Source of the DNA: Methanococcus maripaludis
GTDB lineage: Archaea; AGJL01; Methanococci; Methanococcales; Methanococcaceae
Assembly: GCF_013760955.1 (NCBI RefSeq)
Contig: NZ_JACDUL010000003.1
Location: 179,303-243,302, forward strand
Length of the DNA stretch: 64,000 nt
Direction of reading: 5' to 3'
The position numbers were made by a program, and so were the translations under genes. This document shows positions 27,265-36,507 of this stretch, in pieces; the first letter of the stretch is position 1, and each line of letters starts with the position of its first letter. Under the pieces are notes generated by a model, which was not told the origin of the DNA, ran no database searches, and was given only the letters and a program-made list of their open reading frames with translations.

Positions 27265-27606
27265 ATGGAATTACCAGCAAATGTTCAAAATCAGTTAATG
27301 CAATTCCAACAACTCCAGCAACAGTTACAGATGATAATGTACCAAAAACAGCAGTTTGAAACACAATTAAAAGAAATGGAAAAAGCTATCGAAGAAATGG
27401 AAAAATCCGGATCCGACGAAGTGTTCAAAATGGCTGGAGGAATCCTCATTAAAAGAAACAAGGCCGAAGTAAAGGAAGAATTAAGCGAAAGAGTAGAAAC
27501 ACTCCAGTTAAGAGTAACTACCTTTGAAAAACAAGAAGAAAAAATGCAGAAAAGATACACTGAATTACAAGAAAACCTCCAAAAAGCAATGGGTCAAGGC
27601 CAATAA
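27265..27606 (+). CDS. pfdB: Prefoldin subunit beta
   Basis: 113 aa, family length. Prefoldin is the hexameric co-chaperone that passes unfolded proteins to the thermosome; the beta subunit supplies four of the six. Long coiled coils flank a short beta hairpin, with [10 protein letters not shown] near residue 54 as the family signature. Gln-rich first helix. GAGG lies ten nt before ATG 27265. Confidence 0.95.
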   Translation: MELPANVQNQLMQFQQLQQQLQMIMYQKQQFETQLKEMEKAIEEMEKSGSDEVFKMAGGILIKRNKAEVKEELSERVETLQLRVTTFEKQEEKMQKRYTELQENLQKAMGQGQ

Positions 27607-27645
27607 ATTAATCAACTTTTTTATAACTTTTTTTTAGGTCTGCTT

Positions 27646-28653
27646 ATGAAAAAAAAAATTGAAATATTAAAAGATTATCTGAAAAATGATGATATTTTAT
27701 TTCTATGTCACCATAACGCGGATCCTGATGCAGTTGGTGCTGCTATCGGTTTAAAACAGCTTGCAAATAGCTTTTCTAAGAAAAAATCAAAAGAAAAAAA
27801 TTTAAAAATATCTGCAGATTCAGTGAGCAAACTTTCAAGATCGATTTTAAATGAATTAAATGAAAATGTTGAAATCGTTGAGTATCCAAAACTGCCAAAA
27901 ACTGTTTTTTTAGTTGATACTTCTTCGATAAATCAGGTGACGGTAAACTCTGAAGAATTATCCAATTCAGATGTTATTTTAATAGACCATCACAAAAAAA
28001 CTGACCTCATAGATTTTTGCAAATTCTACATTGTTGATGAAAATTCAACTTCAACTTGCGAAATCGTTGCAAATTTGTTTAGGGAAATGAAAATCTACCC
28101 TCCAAAAAATATTCGAGTAGGACTTCTTTGCGGTATTTTATATGATACTAAACATTTGAAAATTGCAAAAGAATCGACATTCAATATAATCTCATGGTTA
28201 ATGAAAGACGTTTCTTTTCAAAAAGTTCTTTATCTTTTAAGCCAGGAAAGTGACCCGAGCAAAAGAATTGCACATTTGAAAGCGTGCAGTAGAATGGAAT
28301 TGATGGAACTTGATGGGTACACTATTGCAATATCAAATGCGAGTTCTCATGAAGCCTCTTGTGCAAAAACAATTGTTAGTATTGGGGCAGATATTGCATT
28401 CGTTGTTGCTGCAAGAAAACGGGATAGGGAAATTAGAATAAGTGTAAGATCAAGAAAATCCATTTCAAAAAAAGTCCACATGGGCGCCCTAATGGAAAGA
28501 GTTGCAAAAATTTTAGATGGGCAGGGTGGTGGACATGCTGAAGCTGCTGGCCTAAATGCTCCATGGGATAAAGAAAAAACAAAAGAAGAAGCAATTGATT
28601 CTGTTCTTTCTGTCTGTATCAAATCTCTTGAAGAAGAATTAATAGGTGTATAA
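27646..28653 (+). CDS. DHH-family phosphoesterase (nanoRNase/RecJ-like)
   Basis: 335 aa. DHH motifs: C-H-H-N-A-D-P-D-A-V-G near residue 21, V-D-T-S near 93, D-H-H-K-K near 118, and the DHHA1 G-G-G-H-A-E-A-A-G near 298. The layout is that of bacterial NrnA and archaeal DHH nucleases, which hydrolyse short oligonucleotides or pAp with Mn2+. The exact substrate is not fixed by sequence. GGTCT lies nine nt before the ATG, 39 bp after pfdB. mptD follows after 1 bp. Confidence 0.88.
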   Translation: MKKKIEILKDYLKNDDILFLCHHNADPDAVGAAIGLKQLANSFSKKKSKEKNLKISADSVSKLSRSILNELNENVEIVEYPKLPKTVFLVDTSSINQVTVNSEELSNSDVILIDHHKKTDLIDFCKFYIVDENSTSTCEIVANLFREMKIYPPKNIRVGLLCGILYDTKHLKIAKESTFNIISWLMKDVSFQKVLYLLSQESDPSKRIAHLKACSRMELMELDGYTIAISNASSHEASCAKTIVSIGADIAFVVAARKRDREIRISVRSRKSISKKVHMGALMERVAKILDGQGGGHAEAAGLNAPWDKEKTKEEAIDSVLSVCIKSLEEELIGV

Positions 28654-28654
28654 A

Positions 28655-29029
28655 ATGTCTGAAAAAAGCCTTGAAAAAAGTGAAATTTTTGATTCATACT
28701 TTAAAAATTTAAGTGATAGAGAAAGAGCTGTTTTTGAAGGTGGAATTTCTCTTGGAGCGCTTTTCCACCAGTTTGTTGGAACGCCAGTTAGTGAAAAAAC
28801 TAAAAAAAGTTTAGAACTTGCAATGTCTGAATCTTTGAAAAACCAGCCATTTATTGAAGATGTTTCTGTATCAATTGTTGGCGAAATTGAAGATGGAAAA
28901 TATGTTTCATTGACTGGTGAAATGCTCGATGTATTATTAAGTGTAAAAACAAAAGAAAATAACGCTATTTTAAGATTACAATACATTAAAGAACTCGATT
29001 ATCCACTAATGTACGTTGAAAAAATTTAA
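28655..29029 (+). CDS. mptD: Dihydroneopterin aldolase MptD (methanopterin biosynthesis)
   Basis: 124 aa from ATG 28655, about six nt after GGTG. The archaeal MptD enzymes (once DUF372; MJ1585 type) cleave 7,8-dihydroneopterin to 6-hydroxymethyl-dihydropterin and glycolaldehyde. Family motif F-E-G-G-I-S-L-G-A-L-F-H-Q-F-V-G (residues 26-41). No similarity to bacterial FolB is expected. It provides the pterin for methanopterin, the C1 carrier of methanogenesis. Confidence 0.86.
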   Translation: MSEKSLEKSEIFDSYFKNLSDRERAVFEGGISLGALFHQFVGTPVSEKTKKSLELAMSESLKNQPFIEDVSVSIVGEIEDGKYVSLTGEMLDVLLSVKTKENNAILRLQYIKELDYPLMYVEKI

Positions 29030-29040
29030 AGGTGAATATT

Positions 29041-29310
29041 ATGAAAGTTGTAGTTCCAATGGACATGGATACCATTTCAGAAGTTGAATCTGCAAAATAT
29101 TTTTTAATATTTAAAATCGAAGAAAAAGAAGTTGTTGATACAAAAACTCTTTTAACTCTTGAAGAAATGCTAAAAGAAAAACCAAGTGCAATTATTTTAA
29201 ATAAAAACGAAAAATTTAACGGAAAAATGGAAAGTTATTTCTGTGAAAAGAACGATGTTGACGTTTGCATTTTAGAATTTATCGAAGGAAATTTAGAAAA
29301 AATAGAATAA
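29041..29310 (+). CDS. Small protein of unknown function after mptD
   Basis: 89 aa from ATG 29041, six nt after GGTGA. The start M-K-V-V-V-P-M-D and alternating beta-alpha pattern recall the NifX/dinitrogenase-cofactor fold, but the similarity is weak and I do not name it. It ends the SBDS-to-mptD run and its stop abuts the stop of the convergent pilus operon (29310/29311). Confidence 0.65.
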   Translation: MKVVVPMDMDTISEVESAKYFLIFKIEEKEVVDTKTLLTLEEMLKEKPSAIILNKNEKFNGKMESYFCEKNDVDVCILEFIEGNLEKIE

Positions 29311-31092
29311 TTAATTTTCTACTAATTTTATTCCGTATCCGTCAGCCCAGTACGGCCCTTCACTAGTGCCCTTACCTGCGAGCATGTCAATTATTGAAGG
29401 TTCCGTGTTATTTTCTACAAAGTATAAATTTTCAGAGTCTCCAGTTCCATAAGCTGTTCCATACTCCCTCGGAGGGGATATGTAATAAAGTCCAGAATAT
29501 CTTATTATCTGTTCAGGTTCATCTTGAACGTATTTTCTGACCCGGAAGTTATCGAAGTATATGTTTTGAGTATAGTCGAATGTTGCGTATTCATAAGATC
29601 CTACAGAAGTACCCAATAGTAAATAGTTATCAGAGAAAATCTTTTTTAGTGTATATCTTATTTCGTTTGTAAATTCTACGCCATCTAAATAATAATCTAA
29701 ATTTATAAAACTTACACTAACGGTTGCAGCAGGTGTTTCGTTTATTTTCAATTTTAAATAGTACCAAGTATTTTCCTGAACGGGTAATGATGAATCTACC
29801 AATTCAAGACGATCAACGTCTGTACTACTGGATGCATATTCTTGCGAAATCCAGAAGTTTGATGAAAAGCCGTCAATATCAGATTCAAAACCCGACTTTG
29901 AATATACATAAACGTTTTTATTATCATCATAAATTCCCCCAAGATCTGCGGTGTAAAAACTTTCGGGGTGGTATGCATATGTAGGTTCAGCATTAGGATC
30001 TACAAAAAATCCAGTCATGACATTTGGAGAACTTTCCCCATCAGAATTATTACCTTTTGCATTGACTTCCACAATGTATTCCGATAGACCATAATGAGTC
30101 ATATCATTGTCGGATATTACTTTAGCAAATATGGGTGCATTTTCACATTTTACCATTTTTTCATTATATGCTGAATTTAATACACTATCCAAACTATCAT
30201 TTTCCCAAGTTCCTGAAACATTTGTTGTGTGAAATATCGTTTCCGAATCAAAATCACTTTCTAAATCTTCAAAACCTTCAAATAGTTCAAACACATCATC
30301 GCCATTGGAAACTCCGGTTCCTGTTGGAGTTATGTTAATATAATTAATCCCCGTTGTTAAATTTCCTTTTAACCAGATTATTGCTTTTTGATCCCTCAAA
30401 TCATCATCAGTATAACTCCAGTATTCTACCCAGTAAGGAATGGAATCACCATCTTCATCAATAAATTTAATTCCACTACCATTGTTATTTTCTGAAAAAT
30501 CAAAGTTATTATCGGTTAAAACTACTTTGAACTGGTAATCAGTTAAATCCGAAGAAGAATTTATTTCAATTAAATTTTTAGTCGTTTTTACGTAGTGGTA
30601 TGCACTAACGATAGTTTTTACCGTAATTTTCTGAGATTCTGAAACATTTTTGGAATCATATACATTTTCTTTTGCAAGGTAATATTCCAAATCATAGTCT
30701 ACTTTAAACGTAAATCCATCAATCATGGTTATATTCGTAACTTCAAAATCGTAATCCATACCATATTCCGAGGACTCGTTTTTGATGCTTTCAAGATTTC
30801 CATTTATTTCAGATTCGAGTAAATATGTTAAATTTCCTAAAACACATGATTCGTTTTTATAAAAATCACCCGACTGAATTACTTCCAATTCCATGTCATT
30901 TAAAACCTTGTTAAATGCAATTGGAATCGATGTTTCCACAACATGTTCTAAAGAAGAAGATTTCAAGTCGACTGATGTTGCAATGGTTTCTGTTATAATC
31001 TGGTCTTTTTGAAGATCTATTGTTGTATAGATCATAGTTGCGGTTAACATCATCAAAAGAACCAGCGTTACAGTGGTGTGTGAAAGATACAT
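29311..31092 (-). CDS. Membrane-anchored DUF2341-containing pilus-operon protein
   Basis: 593 aa from ATG 31092, after GGTGA. One N-terminal membrane segment (residues about 5-23, not preceded by a K-G-Q site), then a helical stretch to about 180, then a DUF2341-like domain, seen at I-E-I-N-S-S-S-D-L-T-D-Y-Q-F near 180 and continuing through beta-rich, Asp/Asn-rich sequence to about 560. DUF2341 often occurs in surface proteins and resembles carbohydrate-binding lectin folds. It is the last gene of the eppA-epd operon, with a 2 bp gap, so a pilus-tip or adhesin role is a fair guess. Confidence 0.7.
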   Translation of the reverse strand: MYLSHTTVTLVLLMMLTATMIYTTIDLQKDQIITETIATSVDLKSSSLEHVVETSIPIAFNKVLNDMELEVIQSGDFYKNESCVLGNLTYLLESEINGNLESIKNESSEYGMDYDFEVTNITMIDGFTFKVDYDLEYYLAKENVYDSKNVSESQKITVKTIVSAYHYVKTTKNLIEINSSSDLTDYQFKVVLTDNNFDFSENNNGSGIKFIDEDGDSIPYWVEYWSYTDDDLRDQKAIIWLKGNLTTGINYINITPTGTGVSNGDDVFELFEGFEDLESDFDSETIFHTTNVSGTWENDSLDSVLNSAYNEKMVKCENAPIFAKVISDNDMTHYGLSEYIVEVNAKGNNSDGESSPNVMTGFFVDPNAEPTYAYHPESFYTADLGGIYDDNKNVYVYSKSGFESDIDGFSSNFWISQEYASSSTDVDRLELVDSSLPVQENTWYYLKLKINETPAATVSVSFINLDYYLDGVEFTNEIRYTLKKIFSDNYLLLGTSVGSYEYATFDYTQNIYFDNFRVRKYVQDEPEQIIRYSGLYYISPPREYGTAYGTGDSENLYFVENNTEPSIIDMLAGKGTSEGPYWADGYGIKLVEN

Positions 31093-31094
31093 AA

Positions 31095-31628
31095 TTATTC
31101 ACCATATACTTTTAGAGAAACGTCTATTGATTCACTGTTGTTGTAATAATAAATTGTTTTGTTATATTCTGAATCGTACGTTCCAAGTGCAATGTATGCA
31201 ATATTTTCATCGATATATGGTCCAGTAGGTGTTATATTTTGACTTATTGTTTCGTTCCAGTAAAAACCATACCAGCCTTCGCTTCGATTAATAATCACAA
31301 TAGTTGAAACTAAAACAAATTCATCCGTGGGGTTAGACTCATCTATGGTCCAATTTCCAATATGGAGTTCATAATTATCCAAAATTACCTTATTTTTAAT
31401 TAGGTTCTCTGCTGCAACGGGTTCATTATTATTTTTAAGAAGTAGCGCTGTTTCAATAGTTCCGTCGGTTACCAGTTCCTTTAACTGGGAAGAAACCTTG
31501 TCGTGAAAAATATTGGTTTTGATGGTATCACTATAAACTCCCCCGTGTTCTGCGAGAGAGGATGTGTAAAATGCCATTCCCACAGTGAGAATCACTATTG
31601 CAATTGCCATGTCGCTGTCAAATATCAT
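31095..31628 (-). CDS. Pilin-like single-span protein, pilus operon
   Basis: 177 aa from ATG 31628 (GGTGG four nt upstream). The N-terminal hydrophobic segment (residues about 6-24) has F-D-S-D-M-A-I-A-I-V-I-L, which resembles the core of a class III signal segment but lacks the basic residues and a K-G cleavage site. The rest is an exported beta-rich domain with N-glycosylation sequons. Two bp before the DUF2341 gene and 8 bp after the preceding gene. Probably a minor pilin-like or pilus assembly subunit. Confidence 0.6.
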   Translation of the reverse strand: MIFDSDMAIAIVILTVGMAFYTSSLAEHGGVYSDTIKTNIFHDKVSSQLKELVTDGTIETALLLKNNNEPVAAENLIKNKVILDNYELHIGNWTIDESNPTDEFVLVSTIVIINRSEGWYGFYWNETISQNITPTGPYIDENIAYIALGTYDSEYNKTIYYYNNSESIDVSLKVYGE

Positions 31629-31638
31629 CAAACCACCA

Positions 31639-32487
31639 TTATTGTGCCATATCGACTTTTAACGTTACATTGTATGGTTTTAATTTTAAAATATAAAATG
31701 TGGATGTATCGTTGCAGTAAATATTTATAGTCACATTTCCTAAATTTTCTTGAATATCCAGAACTTTTATTTCATTTGACTTATATGAAGATTCATTATA
31801 TGTGTTCAAAACTTTTTCAAATTCTGAATTTTTTTCTGTTGAAGTTACACTTGATTTATAGGGCACGCCATTTACCAAAAAGGTTACATTTGTATCCAAA
31901 CTTGAAGACACATTTATTGAATCAATTTTTGAAGAACCGTTTATTGCAAAATACAATATTTCTCCTTCTGAAACGTTTTGGGATGTTTGATCTGCTTCAA
32001 AATAGCCCAAAAGTGTTGGAACATAAAGATTTTTTTCCTTCACATAAATATTTCGAAGGGAATATTCTGGATCCGGATTTGGAATGTCGTCAGTAACATC
32101 GCCTAGTCCAATTCCAGAACTATTATATTCTTCAACATCAATATAATAACTTAAAGTTTCTGTTTTAGTATAAACAATTAAAGGATCGTAACTTCCAGGT
32201 ATCTTTTTAAAACCATAATGGCGAACTGCGACGTCTTCTAAAAATTCATGGTAATCATGCGTGTAGTATTCAGAAGGAAAAAGATAATCTTTAAAAATCA
32301 TGTCTGAAATTAAATTTGCTTTTTCAAATCTTTCTAAATCTCGTTTTTGCTCCTGGTTAGTCAAATTTACATGCGTATACGTAAAATATCCCATGTAAAA
32401 TACGGCTACAAACAAAATTACAACTGCAACAGCTTCATATGTAAAAATATATCCTTTTTTGGAGCATAATTTTGATTTTAAGGTCAT
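31639..32487 (-). CDS. Pilin-like protein with class III-like N-terminus, pilus operon
   Basis: 282 aa from ATG 32487, after GTGATAAT. The N-terminus M-T-L-K-S-K-L-C-S-K-K-G followed by Y-I-F-T-Y-E-A and a hydrophobic segment resembles the class III prepilin pattern (K-G then Q-x-S-x-E-F), but +1 is Tyr rather than Gln and the Glu is at +6 instead of +5. It may still be an EppA substrate. The ectodomain is long for a pilin and Asn-rich. A minor pilin or pseudopilin is inferred. Confidence 0.6.
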   Translation of the reverse strand: MTLKSKLCSKKGYIFTYEAVAVVILFVAVFYMGYFTYTHVNLTNQEQKRDLERFEKANLISDMIFKDYLFPSEYYTHDYHEFLEDVAVRHYGFKKIPGSYDPLIVYTKTETLSYYIDVEEYNSSGIGLGDVTDDIPNPDPEYSLRNIYVKEKNLYVPTLLGYFEADQTSQNVSEGEILYFAINGSSKIDSINVSSSLDTNVTFLVNGVPYKSSVTSTEKNSEFEKVLNTYNESSYKSNEIKVLDIQENLGNVTINIYCNDTSTFYILKLKPYNVTLKVDMAQ

Positions 32488-32491
32488 ATTA

Positions 32492-32998
32492 TCACTTGAA
32501 CTTTTTTAAAATTACTAAAATCGCAAATATTGATAAAAAATTCATTTCTAAAGTAACTGGAAGACTCAGTAACGATTTAGACGGTGTTTCAGATATACAA
32601 ATATCTTTAAATGAGTAATATCTTGTTTCATTTAAATTAGAACGAATTTCGATTATATTTTTTCCATTTTGAAGTTTTGAAGTAATATCATAACTTGCAA
32701 CAGGCTTATTTTTTAGGCCAAACCATATACCATTTTCTTTTGAATACGTTTCAATTTGCTCATTGTTTAAATAGAATGTAATCTTGTATACTGGATTACT
32801 GCCAATATTACCATAATGGGTATATCTTAGAATATAACTGTAGTTTTCTAGTTTATCGATATCAAATGATTTTGTTACGGTATTTTTAGTTGAGCTTACG
32901 GTTAAATCCCCAACATTTGTAGCATTTACCGAAGAAAACATGAGCATCAATATAAATAACACTAAAACTTTCTTTAATATAAATTTTTTTTGAAACAT
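32492..32998 (-). CDS. Exported protein with C-terminal membrane anchor, pilus operon
   Basis: 168 aa. A signal peptide occupies residues 1-26 (K-K-V-L-V-L-F-I...V-N-A), the mature part is a beta-rich domain, and a membrane segment close to the C-terminus (about 148-164) ends in K-K-F-K. The ribosome site before ATG 32998 is weak (CGGGT). No family recognised. It lies inside the pilus operon, 4 bp before the next gene. Confidence 0.55.
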   Translation of the reverse strand: MFQKKFILKKVLVLFILMLMFSSVNATNVGDLTVSSTKNTVTKSFDIDKLENYSYILRYTHYGNIGSNPVYKITFYLNNEQIETYSKENGIWFGLKNKPVASYDITSKLQNGKNIIEIRSNLNETRYYSFKDICISETPSKSLLSLPVTLEMNFLSIFAILVILKKFK

Positions 32999-33006
32999 TT
33001 TTTACC

Positions 33007-33022
33007 CGAAAAATGTTTTTCG
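33007..33022. repeat. Inverted repeat in the epdC-32998 gap
   Basis: CGAAAAA (33007-33013) and TTTTTCG (33016-33022) around a TG spacer. With its T-rich arm it could act as a partial terminator or RNA-processing site between epdC and the downstream genes. It is in a 90 bp gap, the largest in this part of the operon other than the one after epdA. Confidence 0.35.
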
Positions 33023-33088
33023 CATATATAATTTATATTGATAAATTAAATCATAAAGCTAGTCATTTGAATTTAAAAATTAAAAAGG

Positions 33089-33541
33089 TTATTTAATAGT
33101 GACAATTAATTCTTTTGAAACGTAAAAATTCCCAAAAGACATATTCACGATATTTGAAGGAATAGTATTTACCGAATTATCCATTCCGTTACAAGTAATA
33201 TTTACAAAATCGCCGTTCGAATCTGATTCGGGCTTGAATGTAATATAAGTGGTGCTATTTACATGTATAGATTTATTTGAAAGTACTATTGTATAATTTA
33301 GGTTACCAATCGGTTCAAATGTTGCATTCACAGTAACGTCTTTTGAATATGCAGTAATTGCATAATTTTCAAAACTATCAAGTATTGCATGCCCTCTTTC
33401 AGCAGTTTCTGAATCTTTAAATGATTTTGCCATGTTTAATACATTTTGACCCATTAATGCAAAAATCAATAAAAGAAAGAGCATTGCAAGTATAAAATCA
33501 AAAGAAACCTGTCCTTTTTTAGCTGATGGTAATCTTAACAT
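33089..33541 (-). CDS. epdC: Type IV pilin-like protein EpdC
   Basis: 150 aa, starting at ATG 33541 (AAGGA ten nt upstream; ATG 33550 is too close to it). The class III signal peptide is K-K-G|Q-V-S-F-D-F, cleaved by EppA after Gly, followed by a hydrophobic stretch to about residue 32. The Glu/Asp at +5 is Asp here. The mature domain is small and Asn-rich with N-x-S/T sequons. The gene overlaps epdB by 23 bp. The name follows its order in the M. maripaludis pilus locus. Confidence 0.8.
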   Translation of the reverse strand: MLRLPSAKKGQVSFDFILAMLFLLLIFALMGQNVLNMAKSFKDSETAERGHAILDSFENYAITAYSKDVTVNATFEPIGNLNYTIVLSNKSIHVNSTTYITFKPESDSNGDFVNITCNGMDNSVNTIPSNIVNMSFGNFYVSKELIVTIK

Positions 33542-33917
33542 TGTTATCATTCCTTGTTAAATTAACACTCAGTATTTTTAATGATTCTACAGTATAAGTT
33601 CCAGTATTTAGGTCTATTGAGGTATTTGTAGAAATATTAAATCCATTTCCCGTAATTCGAATAGTTCTGTTTCCAAATTCCCAGTTTGAAGGGGGAGATT
33701 TTACATAAACCATTTTATACGACCCACTGCCAGAAACAGAAAGTAGTTCAATATTTGATTTAACTTTTGAAAGTGCAGCATGGGCCAAACTTGCCGAAGA
33801 TAACTCTACAGATTTGTTCAATCCAAAAATTCCGGGGGTCATTGTAGATACAACAATGGCCACAAGAAGTGCTAAAAATAATACGATAAATTCTACTGAA
33901 ACCTGTCCTTTTGACAT
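33519..33917 (-). CDS. epdB: Type IV pilin-like protein EpdB
   Basis: 132 aa from ATG 33917, nine nt after GAGG. M-S-K-G|Q-V-S-V-E-F is a textbook class III prepilin site (Gln +1, Glu +5), followed by a hydrophobic helix to residue 25. The mature protein is small with several N-x-T sequons, fitting the N-glycosylated pilins of the species. It overlaps epdC. Confidence 0.85.
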   Translation of the reverse strand: MSKGQVSVEFIVLFLALLVAIVVSTMTPGIFGLNKSVELSSASLAHAALSKVKSNIELLSVSGSGSYKMVYVKSPPSNWEFGNRTIRITGNGFNISTNTSIDLNTGTYTVESLKILSVNLTRNDNNVKITIS

Positions 33918-33949
33918 TTTAACATTCCTCAAAAATTAAAAATAGGTAT

Positions 33950-34831
33950 TTAAAGCATCCAGATATCTTGTGTGTCCTCTTCTTCAGCATACCAGTACAT
34001 GCTGTAAGAAAAACTCAGCTCCTGATCTGATGAAGTGGTATATACGAGAGCGGGAACATCAAATGTTTTGTAAAATCCTGGACTTAAATCAAATGCTGGA
34101 ACGAGTGTACTATCAAGTAACGTCGATCCATAACTGCTTAATTCGTTGTGGTCATTTACCCACTCAGAGTATGAATCTACCCAGGTATTTACGGAATATT
34201 TGCTGATAACTTTATCACATTTGCTGTAATCTTTTAAAACTATTGGTGCAGGTACCAATATACTCATTACACCAATATCTTTTTTTTCTACAGAACCCCT
34301 TACATAAAGCTTGAAATTATCGAGTTCTATTCCCTGTTGTTTGGATGCAGGAATTATTTCGCTTAAGTCGATAAGTTTTGTCTTCGGATATGCTGCAGGA
34401 CCTACTATTTCCATTGTTCGAACTACCCCATCATCGTCCTCATCATCATCCTCTGTTGTCGTTAATATATCAGTACTTGTAGAATACATCTTTATTTTTG
34501 CAGTTGTATAGGGCGGTAGCCAAAAACCTTCCTGGCCATTTAAGTTAGACCGTGGGGTAATCACCACAGTAACTTCGTCCGTAGATGATTCTTCATCGTC
34601 TTCCCCATTTGTTAAAGTCATGAAGTTTTTTGATGTTTTTAAATCTTTATCGATATACTCAATTTCTTCAGGGATCGTTATAAATATAGAATAAGGACGC
34701 ATGTTTGTAATTTCCCCAGTTAAACTCCAATATATGTCCATGTTAGCAACATTGGTTTCAGAATGGACATTTGGAATTATTGATATTAAAAGTAAAAAAA
34801 TAGTTAGATATTTTATATTGATTATTTTCAT
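33950..34831 (-). CDS. Secreted protein of the pilus operon, unknown function
   Basis: 293 aa. Signal peptide at 1-24 (K-Y-L-T-I-F-L-L-L...V-H-S). The mature protein is beta-rich with an acidic run (T-T-T-E-D-D-D-E-D-D-D near residue 130) that could bind Ca2+, and it ends in W-Y-A-E-E-E-D-T-Q-D. There is no second membrane segment. Its ATG overlaps the DUF515 stop by one base (TGATGA), so the two are coupled. Function unknown. Confidence 0.65.
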   Translation of the reverse strand: MKIINIKYLTIFLLLISIIPNVHSETNVANMDIYWSLTGEITNMRPYSIFITIPEEIEYIDKDLKTSKNFMTLTNGEDDEESSTDEVTVVITPRSNLNGQEGFWLPPYTTAKIKMYSTSTDILTTTEDDDEDDDGVVRTMEIVGPAAYPKTKLIDLSEIIPASKQQGIELDNFKLYVRGSVEKKDIGVMSILVPAPIVLKDYSKCDKVISKYSVNTWVDSYSEWVNDHNELSSYGSTLLDSTLVPAFDLSPGFYKTFDVPALVYTTSSDQELSFSYSMYWYAEEEDTQDIWML

Positions 34832-35979
34832 CAGTTACCACCTGCTGCTTTTACAATGAATAAGTTCTCACTGTTTACTGCAACCAAGTTTGAAACTTTT
34901 TCGGATGGAACTGCAACTATTAAAAGGTAGTTTACATTTTCATCAAATATTTGAGTATTATCTTCAATTTTATTAAGTCTTTCACCATAGCTCCCAAATT
35001 TCTCAATAACTGTTGCCATATCTAATTTATCAGCAGCAGTTGCGTGAAGAACTCCTGGCAAATTGTTAAGACTGTATGATATTGATGAAGTACTTTCAAC
35101 TGTCGATTCACTTCCTTCATCATTTACAACGTTTGATACTGATCTTTCTTCACTGTATCCTATGTCTGGAAGAACCACATAAGAAGAATCAATTACTGCA
35201 TAAGCAATTGGTGCTTCAGGCGTGTTTTTGTCGTATACCAATATTGAATCTCCAGAAAGGGGTATTTTACCACACTGTCTTGAAGATACAACAACTGTAA
35301 GTTTATTTAGGTTTGATATCGGAGTTACACTAAATTCTTTGAGTTGCATTATTCCCATCGACTCAGTGATGTCCAAAACATCCTCTTTGGTCATGAAGTA
35401 TTCTTGACCGGACATCTCAACATAGAAATAAGCATCTCCTGAAGTTATCGTTTTTTCGAGTGACTTTTCGAGAATGGCTTTTACTTCATCCTCTACATTT
35501 GCTTGCTTAAATAATCCATCGACTTCAGCAGTTGAATTTGCGCTGTTTATTTTCCTCTCGAGCTCATTTGCATTTACGCTACTTTCGTAATATTCCCCAT
35601 ACATGTCCTTAATCTGACTTATGGCCAACGTCTTATACTGCTTTATTTCCAGATAAGATTGTGCATCATCCAAAATACGCTCTATATCCTTTTCGTCCTG
35701 ACTTTGCTGTATTTTTATAACGTATGCTATCTTTTGAGGGTCGCTTGGATATTCAAAAAATAATTTATCGATTGTATCAATTGCAACCGCCCTATTATTT
35801 TCTAATTCCTCGACTTCCCTGTTTTTTGCAGTGAAATAAATATTATAAACCTCAAAAATCACAATAACCGAAACCACAATAACAAGTGCCATCCTAAGTT
35901 GTTTCGGAGGTATCCTAGAAGATTTTTTTGATTTGCTTTTCAAACTCTTCAATTTACCACTATACTCTTCAGCAGGCAT
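34831..35979 (-). CDS. DUF515 membrane protein of the pilus operon
   Basis: 382 aa from ATG 35979, preceded by GGAGGGAG. A basic, Ser/Lys-rich cytoplasmic N-terminus (1-30) is followed by one membrane helix (about 35-52) and a helical exported domain with coiled-coil character, then a more beta-rich C-terminal half. It fits the DUF515 group found beside methanogen pilus genes. The topology resembles PilN/PilO-type assembly proteins, but the role is not established. The 107 bp gap to epdA is the widest in the operon's first half. Confidence 0.7.
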   Translation of the reverse strand: MPAEEYSGKLKSLKSKSKKSSRIPPKQLRMALVIVVSVIVIFEVYNIYFTAKNREVEELENNRAVAIDTIDKLFFEYPSDPQKIAYVIKIQQSQDEKDIERILDDAQSYLEIKQYKTLAISQIKDMYGEYYESSVNANELERKINSANSTAEVDGLFKQANVEDEVKAILEKSLEKTITSGDAYFYVEMSGQEYFMTKEDVLDITESMGIMQLKEFSVTPISNLNKLTVVVSSRQCGKIPLSGDSILVYDKNTPEAPIAYAVIDSSYVVLPDIGYSEERSVSNVVNDEGSESTVESTSSISYSLNNLPGVLHATAADKLDMATVIEKFGSYGERLNKIEDNTQIFDENVNYLLIVAVPSEKVSNLVAVNSENLFIVKAAGGN

Positions 35980-36110
35980 AAACTCCCTCCTTCCAGAAAT
36001 CATAACAATGAAATTAATAAATGTGGATATTGAATATATTGTCGAGATGTTTTAAATATATTTTCTATTGTTTCTAAGATGATTTATTGTTAAAAATTTA
36101 AAAATAGTTT

Positions 36111-36506
36111 CTAATTTAAACCTGCCCAAGATATATTAAAATCATACTTTGTTGTATCGATATTTTGGGAATCCACAACATAATTTTTTATAAACGCCCC
36201 AGTACTACTTGGAACAGGCGTTGTATTTGTAATGTAAACCGTTATATTTGCATAGGTATTACCGGCCTTGTCCCAAGTCATTCCTGCATATATAATTGTT
36301 CCATCAAGTTCTGTTCCATTATATCCTGAATTTACAAGAGAAACCGCAGTTTTTGCACCCAGATCTATTTTATCGAGAGTTCTTGTTCCTTCGTCAAATG
36401 AGGACGTTAAAAAATAGGTAATTGTTATTGTAGATATCAAAAGTATCGAAAGAACGATTATTGAAAATTCAAAAGATATCTGGCCCCTTTTAGAACTTTT
36501 CAACAT
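36111..36506 (-). CDS. epdA: Type IV pilin-like protein EpdA
   Basis: 131 aa. The class III site is K-R-G|Q-I-S-F-E-F, followed by a hydrophobic segment to about residue 30; EppA cleaves after Gly. GGTGGGATAAA lies directly before ATG 36506. The stop-start gap to eppA is 1 bp (36507), so the two genes are tightly linked. Predicted N-glycosylation sequons are visible (N-I-T, N-T-T). Confidence 0.85.
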   Translation of the reverse strand: MLKSSKRGQISFEFSIIVLSILLISTITITYFLTSSFDEGTRTLDKIDLGAKTAVSLVNSGYNGTELDGTIIYAGMTWDKAGNTYANITVYITNTTPVPSSTGAFIKNYVVDSQNIDTTKYDFNISWAGLN

Positions 36507-36507
36507 T

